64,000 nucleotides of DNA from Nigrospora sphaerica (lineage: Eukaryota > Ascomycota > Sordariomycetes > Amphisphaeriales > Apiosporaceae). Shown here in pieces: positions 19,914-30,800 of the stretch (positions are counted from its first letter, which is position 1; the number at the start of each line of letters is the position of its first letter). The position numbers and the translations under genes are program-made. Location of the stretch: contig JAGVVL010000017.1 in assembly GCA_018287875.1 (NCBI GenBank), forward strand, positions 682,001 to 746,000, in the 5' to 3' direction. The notes under the pieces were generated by a model. It searched no databases. It had not been told where the DNA came from and saw nothing but the letters and a program-made list of their open reading frames with translations.

Positions 19914-21708
19914 TGCGGGGGCCCGGGATCTTCCCTGGGGTGGGCTGTGTTGATCACTGGGTCCGGCGGTATTGGATCGGGTGGAAGGGCGCTTTTTCGC
20001 TCGCAACGGGGGACCAGATCTTTTTCGGTCGGGTGGTTTCGTTTAAAACAGACAAGATGCAAGCACTCAGGCATTTATAAGTACTTGCTTAATAAATCAG
20101 ATGTTCTTACCTGGAACGAGGGCCGTGGTGCCGCCACACCGGCTTACTCGGTACGATGCAGTCAGCAAAGTGTTGCCATCTACATACGTTTTGTACCAAT
20201 TCTGCATTTCGGGGGCCCCTAGCAGCCCCCGCCGCCCGGGAAGGGGGCTCGTGATACATGGCGTTCCCGTCCTTGCGGTGCAAGCATTAAAGAAATCCTC
20301 GGTCGACTGCTCCCAGGCTTGGCGAAGACTACATCTACGGGTTCATGCACGGTAAATATCACCAACTATGCTTCAGGGGTGAATAAATGCCTGTCAAGTT
20401 TCCCCGCCTAGGGTGGGCACCGGGGTTGTTCCTACTGGGGTTGGGACGTTCTCGCGGGGCTAATTTCATTAGTTGCCCGGTTTGTAAGACGATTCCCCCA
20501 CAGCCAACCACAGGCTCGGAACCAACTATCGTTGCCTGTGTCTGGGGACCGCCTGGCTGACCGAGCGTGTTCGGCCATCGACAGACAGCCAACCAGCCTG
20601 CGCCGTCTCTCTCCTTCTCGTCTAGCAAAAGTCGAACCGCCCAATTAACAGCTGGCCATGTATCCGGTGGCGTCCAGCGTCTGGTGCTTGATGGGTTTTG
20701 TTTCATTGTTCATGACAGGCGCCGGTCGTCCGTCGCAAGGACTCCATCCACTTTTTCCATCTTTGTTAGGGTGCTGATCTATCCCTGACTCAAGGGACGC
20801 CCTTGAGGAAAGAGGGGGGGAACATAGGCACCATGACCCCCTGCTCCCCTCCCTTGGATGATTTGACGCTTGACCACCGACGGCCTGCGTCACTGTTCAT
20901 TGTATGTCCAGACTCGGGCGACCTCGTGCGTTTCGTGGTCTGGGTAGCGCTCGCTTCGAAATTGGCGTCCCAACGCGATGCCCCCACTCGTCGGCCCGAT
21001 GACGCAGCAAAGCGGGAACATGGCCAAGTCGAGCACCGCCGCCAATCCGGAGCCCTGGCCAGACGAAAACCGGCCATTTCTGCCTCGTCGTTCGCTGGTT
21101 GGTGGCGCCCTTGGCGTGACCGTCCATCCCGATCGTCCAACCATGCAATATAGAAAATTTTATCGACGCCTCGTCAACCCTCTCATTGGCGGTCGAGTCT
21201 GTTGGTGGGGCTGAGTGTCTGCCATCACCCATAGACAACCTGAAGCCTTGTCTGTTCGCCCATGAAGTAGCCTTCGGAGCCCTACCCATTGGGGCAGTAC
21301 GTCTCTCGTCCTCTTTGATGGGCGGCAACACATTTTCACGATGCACCTGGGAACGCGAGTAATAATATGATCAGGATGGAAGGGTATCGTATTGTTCATA
21401 ACTCATTGGTGACTCCCATACAAGGTGAAATCCAAGCAATGCGCCGGCGCTCTTTCCCAAACTGCGCTTCCGACGCCGTCGTGACCGATAATCGCAAAAA
21501 GCAAACTCCGCGCTCGGCAGTCCCAAATAGTCTGGTCGGCTCGAACGCAGACGAGTGGTCGAAGAGGAATGGTCGAAGACGAATAGCCAAAAGACGAGTG
21601 GTGGTCAATGTCCCCGCAGCTCAGACAAGACGCTGGTTTGTGTAATCAGTATGGGGCTGGGCGGTCGGCGGGAAGGGAGAGGACGTACTCGTCTGAGCTC
21701 GGGGAGAC
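19914..21708. other. intergenic upstream of the oxidoreductase gene
   Basis: The first about 200 bases are the likely promoter of the leftward oxidoreductase gene, including a TATAAAT-like element. 20.1-21.7 kb shows mutually overlapping frames on both strands without motifs; I see no gene there. Confidence 0.5.
20073..20080 (-). promoter_or_regulatory. TATA-like element upstream of the oxidoreductase gene
   Basis: TTATAAAT on the minus strand, about 160 bases before the ATG at 19913, in a locally AT-rich patch. Spacing fits a fungal core promoter; assignment is by position only. Confidence 0.35.
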
Positions 21709-21810
21709 TCAAATGCACGAGTCGCACTCAACGTGGGCGCAGGACGGGCACTTGGTGCTGATGACCAGCATGCCACCGCACTTGCAACAGTACTTGGAGT
21801 AGGGAGACAT
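21709..21810 (-). CDS. 33-residue Cys-rich zinc-ribbon-like microprotein
   Basis: The ATG at 21810 (MSPYSKYCC) leads to a stop at 21709-21711. The arrangement is CCxC near residues 8-11, then CPSC (21-24), His26, Cys29 and Cys32, i.e. CxxC-A-H-xx-C-xx-C. This spacing recurs in short fungal proteins of unknown role and would suit one or two zinc sites. The gene is below the usual length threshold of gene callers. A longer in-frame extension upstream exists, but the short ATG has the better protein character. A 5' exon cannot be excluded. No signal peptide or membrane segment. Confidence 0.5.
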   Translation of the reverse strand: MSPYSKYCCKCGGMLVISTKCPSCAHVECDSCI

Positions 21811-24800
21811 TGCAAGATTCGTTTCGAGTAGTGGTGGTAGAGGGAGTGACGCTGTTCGTAGCTTCGTAGTGGAAGAGAGTATCTTATTCTCAAGCGTTCC
21901 TAGGTGGGAGAACCAGGCAATATAAGATAGAGCAGGATGGAGAGGTAGGAGATGAGATGAGAAGTTAGTTTGATTGTGAGGGACGGAGGGGAGGAGTCGG
22001 TCCTTTATGTTTTCGACGCCCTCCCCCTCCGCCCCAGCCCTCCCGGCCGTCATCGCCCCCGGAAGCTGGCGGCCAAACACACAATCCTTGGATACCACAC
22101 ACACATCCGTACTCGCTTCGGCGACGCGCAAGGATCGTCATGGCCTTCACCCCCCCCTGCTACGCTGAGATCCGACAGTAAAAAGAGACCCTTCTCGCAT
22201 GCCCCAGCCAGGCTTAACCTAGCCGCCCTAGGTAAGACAAGGTTTAGGCAAAAACCACCCACATGACGCTAGGGGTTGCCTAGGCCCTGTCGCTGGTCGC
22301 CCCAAATGCTCAGGCAGGCCAGGCAGACGTTCCCCGGGCTTTGCAGGAGCTGGGAATGGGAGGGCCCCCCCCGACGGGGGATCCGCCCCAGCACACACGC
22401 GAACTAAGGCCCTTCCATCACACCCTACCTATTTTCTGCCATTCCGGCATCCCCAGACATCTGCATCCTGGGTTGGCCCGCATGCCCGGAGGGCGAGGTG
22501 GTACCTAGCTAATTACCCCGCATTCGTGGAGCGGCGAATCACGGAGGCGGGCGCGCCGCTGGGCCTGAGAGCCTGGCAACGAGGAAAACACATGCCGTCT
22601 CCGACTATCGATCCCACGGAGAAGGAGGGGAGGAACAGGCAGGGCTTTATCACTCCCCCCCACGGGGGCTGTCCGGGGCCCCTGGTTGGGTGGTTGCCCT
22701 TTGCGATTAGGAGACGCGAAAACATAATATCGCAAACCGTCTGCGGGGGAGAGACAAGCGAGGTCGGCGGAGGGCTTACATCGCCCCGCGGTCAGTGAGC
22801 CGCACGGCCGTCCGCGCAGCCACTGTCTCACAGCGAGTCAACGTCACCTCTAGGGCTCTGAACCGGCGGCTATGGACAGCCCCCGCCGCTCCCATCCCTT
22901 CCCCGTTCCCACTGTCGTCAGACCGACACCCGTACGTGATGATGGCCTCGCCTTCCGAACATGGGGTGGGTCGGCGCGGGCACGCCCGCGCGCACGATGC
23001 CGTGGTAAAAATACGACATACCAAAAGCCCTCTACTCTCACAGAGTCACGTTTCAACGAGGCGCTTGCTTTTCCTTGGCGCAATAGACTTAACCTTAATG
23101 ACCGCCAATTCCGTCTAGCGCCTCGATTTGACTTCGGAGCCGACGCCAGCGCGCTGTGTCCCCGAGGCGCCTGGGCTTTGCGGGGAAGGGGGATAGACGG
23201 GGGGGAGAAGGGAGTATCGTGAGACTGCCCATCCCTCCGTGTCTTTCCGAGGGCGCAGAGCCATGGTCTCCCTGTCCAGCCGTGACGTCCAACATGAATT
23301 CGACGCACGTGCATTTTGTTTTGTTTTTTGCCCTTTCTTCCACTCCTGGGGGGCGCAGGACCTGAAGAAGTGGGAGCTGGACCGTCTGCGGCCGGACCCG
23401 CAGTCGCCCGGCGACAACTTATGGGCACTACCCATGGATCCATGGGATCCCTCCATGCAGAAGCGCCCCTCCCCCAGTCCGGGGGACCCCAGGCCTCACT
23501 GACGTCAGAGTGCGCGCGCTGAGGTCCAAGTGGAGAATCGGGCGGGACCCATCGCCGAGTGGGCGAAACCTCCGTCCAGTATCCGGGCATTGACTCAAGG
23601 CACGTTGGATTCGGCTGTTGGGCCACAACGGAACAGAGCGCAGGAGAGTTGGACCGACAGGGAGGGGGTGGGAAGGCGAGGAGATGATGACGGACAACAG
23701 CTCACGGTTGTGCGGAAGGAGAGAGGCGCCCGGAAGCGCGGAACGGGCAAGCTGAGGAAAAAAAAGAGAAAAAAAAGAAAATTCAAACGACCAAGAGAAC
23801 GCAAATAGTAAAGCGCCGCGGGTTGCGCCGCGGCCCGATCTAGGGGAAATGGTGCGTTCGCTTTTTTGCCTTCGCGGGGGGGCGCAGAAGGTCATGGGAC
23901 CCGACGACGATCGTACGAACCAAGTTCTCCCCCCCTCCTCTCTTCCCCCAGGGCCGTTACATCGCGCCACACCCTCCGTTCTTCTTTGCCGCACCGACGC
24001 GCCCCCGCGTTCGAATCGCGCCGTTGGGGGTCGGGGGCGGAAAGTTCCATTCCCTCCGGGGGCTACTACCACCACCGCGCGTGGTCCGGCTTCAGCCACG
24101 CGAGATGCCGCGGGCGTCCCGGCTGTGTGCGGCTCAGACACCTGCCTGCCCCGCCTTTCTCCCTTTCCGCCCGGCCGAACGGAGACGAGAGGGCCCGCGG
24201 CGGGCACGGGCCGGTTTCCCCTCCGACCAGCAGCCGACACGCCCAGAGACAGGCCGACGCCTCCCCGTGCCCCGGGATCCCCGGGACCGTGACGACGGAG
24301 AGGGAGGCGGACGGCGTGGCTCGTCGTGGGAACACCGATAACTGAAGGGGCGAGTAACCGCCCTGCTTCCTCGAGCCGCGGGGGTTGTAATGCAGGATGG
24401 CCGCCCCGCTCACCCGCCGGGACGTCGGCCTTACTGAGTGTGTTGTCGACTCGGTGTCCCACGAGGTGCGGCGCGGCGGGTAGGATATCCGGGCAACTTC
24501 AGGGGGGTAGCCCCTTCCTTGCTGTGGCGGTAGCCGTGCCCTGCGAGCCGTGTGTCCAGGAGGTATTCCGCGGCCACGCGGCATTCGGGGCTGCGGAGTG
24601 AACGACGAGAGACCGTTGTAAACCCGCAGCTGCCCCTAGATGGATACAGATCCCACGAACCAGTCTCGCTAGGACGGTCAACCCGGGATGATTCCCTCGG
24701 ATGAGCCGCTACACCCCACACCGGACAAAGATGGTGAGAGAAAAGGCGATGGACCCGGTAGGCGAATAGATGTTCTCTATGCTCTAGTCCTATAGATGCC

Positions 24801-27800
24801 ATGGTTCTGGTAAGGCTACCGGGCCCGCGCAGAACTGGTTGCATTGTTTCTCCGTAGCAAAGAGATTGCATACAAGCTTCACAAACCTGATAATCCCCGT
24901 CTTATCCAGAAAACACGAGGGCACGGTTGGCCGCGATACCCTGAAATCTGCACAGTTGGTCTCCCAGAGTCGGGACCAAGTGCTCGGAGCCGACAAGGCG
25001 AAGTGCCATGGCGCCATGCCATAGCTATACTGTCACCAGGCCGCTTCGCGGGACTGGAAGAGACGAGGTGTAACGAGAGCCGCTCGCCCGCGCCCGCGCC
25101 CACCGAAGCGCAACCTAAATAGCAGAGCGACGGAGCCCAACCGTCGGGACGTGAGACGCTCTAGGCTAGCGGGGGAAGATTTTCTCTTCGCCGAGCCTTG
25201 AGCGCGCGAGTGGCGATGCCGAGGGAGCCCCTATCCGACGTTTCCCGTCCGGCCCACGCGGCGCCCATCATCGGCGAGCCAGCAAGGACCGCGAACGGGC
25301 CGGACGTTGCCCGCCGCCCGTGCCGGCTTGTTCGAAGTGCGACCGCGTCGACGAGTCGCCCACTCGCTGCGGCCAGTGGCCCGATGGCGCCCTCCACCCC
25401 AACTATCCCGAGACACGGATGATGCGCGACGAACGACGGCCTCGCCTCAACCGTACGGCCAAGCCCCAGTACACAACCAATCGACGGCCGGCAGTAAGCA
25501 GCGGTGCGGCGACCTTCTGCTGCGCCTCGCGGGGCCCGAGAAAGTGTCCGGCTGGGGGAGACGGCGGTCCTCGCGACTTTCGGGGGCACGCCTCCCGCCC
25601 GGCCCCTTTCCCCTTCCTGCCGGGGGCAAAAGATGCCCCTCGCCCCTCCCAACCTTCGTGGGGTAAGGGGCAGGTGAGATTTCTCTCCGTGTCCCTTCAG
25701 GAAAGCAGACGTTGCGCCGTACGCGAAAGCCCCGTGCCGGCGCGTACCGCGGCGCGAGGGGTTCGGGGAAAGAGGCCGGGCGCCCCCGGGGGGGGGTGAC
25801 AGAACCCCGTCGAGCAGAGAGAAGACGGCCCTTCGTCCCTTCCTTCGGGGCGGCGAGGGCCCAGGAGTACAGATTCGGTCACGGCTTTGTTCAAGGCTTA
25901 TCGGACGTCAGAAGAGGGCGTCTCTCCCACGTGCAAGCTCCGCCCCAGGTGTCATCCATGGGCCCGTTAGAGTTCTGGATCCGGTCTGCCGCGCGGGTTA
26001 CATCGGCACCGGTGTCTCCCCACCCCAGCCCATCGCGTCAACCATCCACCGACCGGTCTTGACGCCCATCCCCAGCCGTGCGCCAAACCGGCCCTGCGAC
26101 CAATCTCCGCGTGGTTGTTCTGGGGGAGGCAGCCCTCCGGCCAATCGCCACAGCTTGCAGGCGTGGAAAGATTACCATGGGAGAACCCGGACCTGCCTAC
26201 CTTCACACCCACCCCCGGGAGGAAAAGACTGCCAGCAAGGCTACCTATGCCTTAGCTCGGACGACGTTGCAGTCGCTACCCAATAGCGTGTGATAACGGG
26301 ATGTCCAGAGGGGCAAAGAAGCAGGCTGGGATGGTGGCCAGCGCATCGGCTTCGGGGACTTCATTTCCGCCTACCCCGCGCTGGGCATGCGGCGGGATGC
26401 GACGCGGTTTGGAGTTTAGGGCTTTCTGCCAACTTTTCTTGCGCAACCCCCCTTGCTGTCACGCCTTGGTCATACCACAACCGTACGCGTTGGGCCTTGG
26501 CGCGACACCCACCGGACCCGGCCCGGGAGGACCGGAGAGAGGGGCCCTCGCGAAGCATCACGTAGCCCGGAGGTGCTGGTGGGAGGCATGGTTTGGGTCC
26601 CGTTTTGGGGCTCGCGCAATGCCGTCACGGGTTGCCTCGTCCTCCCCGAACCGCACCGAAGAGTTGAAGGGCACGGGATGAGGACGAGGATGGGATGGCC
26701 GCGCGGGCACGAAAACGCACCCTGGCAGTTGCCCGAGAGGCATGGATCGGGGCGGCATGGCGAAAAGGGTGATCGGTGAGCGATCCTGCCGCTGCTCCGG
26801 GCGCTTCAGGGCGACCCCAGCTAATCCGTTACGTGGAGAATTTTCAGGGCAACAAGCCGTCCGCCCGGAGGGTAGCTACCAGGTAGCTACCAGCTACGGA
26901 TTACCATGGCTCCAAGGGCGTTCGGCCAGCCCCATTCCGTCCCACACACCAAGCTCGTCCCGGACGCATGGGACGGCGATGACGATGACGAGCCGCATGG
27001 ACGGGAGAAGAGCAGAGAGTGGTCAGTGTGAGCAGGGACCCGGTGGGCGTCTCTGCCGCCCCAGCAGTCATTCCCCCCCTCAGTGGCCGCGAGGCTGGGA
27101 GCCTCCAGCTTCCCACTCCTGGGTGAAGTACAACACACCGTAGCGCCCGAGAAGGCAATCAATTAGTGGAATATTGCGCTCTTCACAAGCTTCGGCCTAG
27201 ACAGGGCTGCATGGAACTGCGTGTGGGTAGCACGGCCAAATCGGGTTAGCGCATCCGGTGCTGGGGAACGCGGGTGACCCCCTTGTCCGTGGAAAATTAA
27301 CATTGTTTTGGGAAATGAGGAATCCATCTCCGCATCGGCCACGACGAGCAGGGCCGGAGAGAGGGCGAAGGGGAGGCCAGGACGCGCAGACGGATGCTCA
27401 GGAAAGATAGGGAGGGTTGGAAGCTAGAGAGCGTAGTGACACGACGAGTATGTGACCGGGCGGGCGCGTGTTTCGTCTGCAATCCGTGCAGCACATGCTG
27501 CCTACATTTACTTCAGGAAGCGAGAAATGCCACAGCAGATTGAAATTTCATGAGGTGTGCCGGCGTGCCAAGCGACCGGGGACAAGGGGGGTTCGTGCAT
27601 AATGCCGGACGGAGCATTGCGCCCATGTGAACAGATTGGATGGTGGTGATTGTGAAAGCCGCGCATTCTGCGTTTGCCAGTCCCCTGTGCCCCTCCTATC
27701 CGGCGGCGCATCCCCGGCGGTTGCGATGGGCCCCGGCACACCCGGGCGGGTATGGAATTCTCTGGCACGGGTGGGCGCTGCTTCGGTTGGCCCAGCCCAT

Positions 27801-30800
27801 TTCCGCATAGAGCCAAATGCGTCGCTTTGCCACGCGATGCGAAGGCAAACGCCCGGCGCTAGGTTGCCTGGCGCCATCGGCGTGCTGAGGACGTTTGCAT
27901 GGAAAACCATCAATTGGGCACGCACGTATCCATACGGTTGGATGCTCCAGAACGCTCACGAGCTGCGGAGAAGGCAAGCGCAGTCCCACCCTGGCGAGAT
28001 GCCAGCCTGATCGTCGGAGCCAGTCTTGATGTAATTGTCGTGCCGTATTTCGTGGAGCAGAGGGACCGATGCGCAGGGCAAGAGACGGTAGAGGAATGCA
28101 GCCGAGATTTGCTGGCCGCCAGACGGGAGATTGACGCACAACAAGAAGAGCCTCGACGGTTCCTCTGCTGGTAGTGCTTGCTGATCATGATGGGTGCTGG
28201 CCACTCTGCGAGCAATAGTCGCGGCTGTCGCAATCTGTATCGCGGGCAGGCGTTTGATTAGCATAACGACCGATGGTTTTTTTTTTCAACCCATGCTGAC
28301 TTCGGGGTTGCCTTGGCATGGGGGAATCGCCGCACCGTCCACCCACTGCCACCAGAAGCTCCTATTTTCAGGCGCCGAGAAGCCAGAGCTGCTGATTGTC
28401 GGTCGAAACCTACCCACATGTACGATGTACGAATGGGCGGGGAGGAGGCCAAGGTACTGGGTGGACCACTTGAGACCCTCGGTCACTAGCAGGCTGGGTG
28501 CATGGCGCTGGGATGAAGAGCTCCCCCTGCTGCCCCCGACCGTTTTCACGCCGATGTTTGGGCTAGACAACCGCCTGGGATTCTCGCCGTGCATGTACAG
28601 CCATGCCATCCACTCTGTCGGGCATCTCGTCCGTGAATGTGTCCGCACAAACGCAGCTTTTGCACCCGCCGGGCTATAGGTAAGGTACGCAGCCCGCCAC
28701 TGGTTACGCGTACAGCCCCAGCCAAGGGCCGCGCGCTGATGGGCGACGGGTGTCTGGGCATCTGGGACGACGACTGCTAGTCCGGACGCCCGTCTTGTCC
28801 GCCTCGAGCCAGCCCGCCTGGGGCAACCTCGTTCTTTACACCGTGTTGCTCCGGTGGGTATGGCTGGAGTCGATCCCCAAAAGACGCCCAACGAGGCGGG
28901 GAAGGGGTGCACCCAGCAGCGGAGACCCTCTTGCGGCTAGCGCCAACAAGAGCCATAAGCAGCGCGGGAAAAGTTGGAAAAGGTCGGAAAGGGTCGGTGG
29001 TTGCATCATGTGTCTTGCTTGGCTGCTCGTGGCTGGGCTCCTGTGTGCTGGGCCCCTGGAGGGGTTTCGGTGCCTGCGTCGACTCAGCGGGCGACAGGTC
29101 AACTTGTCTCGGGCTCCGTCAGACATACGGCCGGCCTTCGATGACACGAGGCCCAGTGGGCGTCGGATCGGGGATTCGGGGGACGAGCCAGGTACCATGG
29201 CGTGCAAGCTGAACGACCGGGGAAAGCCACAACGTGGGAAATTCCACTCAGGCGACGGCACAGGCGACGGACCGGGTTCTCGAATCGGTAAGGTGCCAGG
29301 AACAGGCGTGCCATTGGTGCGCGGAAATGCAAGCCGACCCGCAGCCATGGGATGGGCGGCGCGTGACGCATCTTGGGTGGTTGTGTCTGTCGATCTGTGT
29401 GCGACGTGAACGCTGGCGCACCTAGTGTCTGAAAGCCACAGGAGGCACACAGTGCGCGCAGCAGATGACTCGCTGTGCTGTATGCTCTCCTCCTGTGCTC
29501 TGCCGTACTGAACTCCTCCGGCCATCGTTCCGCCTGCCGTCTTCCGCTCAGAGAGGATCGCAAGCCTCGTCAGCCTCGTTGCCCTCTCGGCTTTCTGTGG
29601 CATCGATGGCTCGCGCTTTCTCATGGTCGCACAGGCCCAAACCCTGCCTCCCTGCCCATGGCACCGGCAATCTATAGATCCTTGGCTCCTCGGATGTCGG
29701 CTAGTTGGTCGGCGGCTACTTACCTTTCCTACGGCAACATTCGCTGGACTATTAAATACGAAGGGAATCATCGCAAGAGTCTTTGCCCGCCGACTTGCAT
29801 CTAAGGCTCGGCGTGCTGCGCATCGGATAGCACTCATTGGTTTCGAGCCGAGCCGTGCCGTGCTCGGGCGCATGTACTTGCTGCTTCTCGGCGCGAGAGG
29901 CCAACTCTCTCTGTGTAGACTGGAATGAGGTGCAAAGGACATGCATGGGCTGGCTTGCCGAGGACTCTGAAACCAGGAAAAGCAAGCCGACCCGAGGGCT
30001 GGCCTGGACTGGCAAAGCTGCCTTGGAAAGCAAACGCAGGGGTGAGGAAAGGCTGTCTGCCGTGCGGACCTGCTTCACGGTACAGCCCTGCTCAAACGAC
30101 AAACGCCGTGGGGATGCCCTGGCTAGGCGATTGGCTCGTACAGGCCGTTGGATCGCGTAGCTTTTCTTCTGGGCCAGTATCGTTTTTGCTTCTTGTGTCT
30201 CAGTGGTGCTCCACCCCACGTCCCTCCGTCCGCCTGCGAGCGGCAGAAATGCGATGCGAAAAGCATGCGGCTATGGAGTACAAGTCGGCGTATGGGTGTT
30301 ATGGAATCCATGTGCAAGGCCGCCGGTCTCGTACATCGCGACGGATGCTGCACATCCATACCCACAGCGGCTAGAAGAGCAACTCAGGGCCCCCCAAAAC
30401 ACATCGAGGCTTCAGTACGACAACTAAGCGTATAGCACGCAACGTTTCATCATACAGTGTTATTTGGTGTCGAGGTTCCATGAGACTCTAGCAACCTGTT
30501 GTCGTGAAGTGAAACTTGACGGCTGCGATAGTGGCCCTGAATCAAGTAGCGCCAGGGGCGCATCGAGTCGGCGAGTCAGCCAGGAGCACGTACTTCAGTT
30601 GGGTGGTGCAGCGCGCACAGGGCCCACCGATGACGAATGGCCGATGACAACGATCGTGGAAGAGGGCTCGTGTTGATGGGGAAATGGCCCGCGATTTTCT
30701 TTCTTTGTTTTTGCTGTTTGCTGCACGAGTGGTAGAAGTCTTAGACCAGGAACCTTCATAAGCTAAGTGCGCACTTTGCTTCAGGCCTTAGCTCCGGACG

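Noticed and set aside
19254..20222. 322-codon frame antisense to the oxidoreductase
   Set aside because: Almost pure Gly/Ala/Arg/Val, explained by the GC-ending codons of the sense gene; no independent start context or motif.
23428..24462. 344-codon minus-strand frame in the GC-rich block
   Set aside because: Low-complexity Arg/Gly/Pro translation in CpG-rich DNA, overlapped by equally long frames in other phases; no motif or codon bias.
29008..29409. 133-codon frame starting MCLAWLLVAGLLCAG, signal-peptide-like
   Set aside because: Only the first 15 residues look like a signal peptide; the rest is random Arg/Gly-rich sequence. Could be chance in a large gene-free region.
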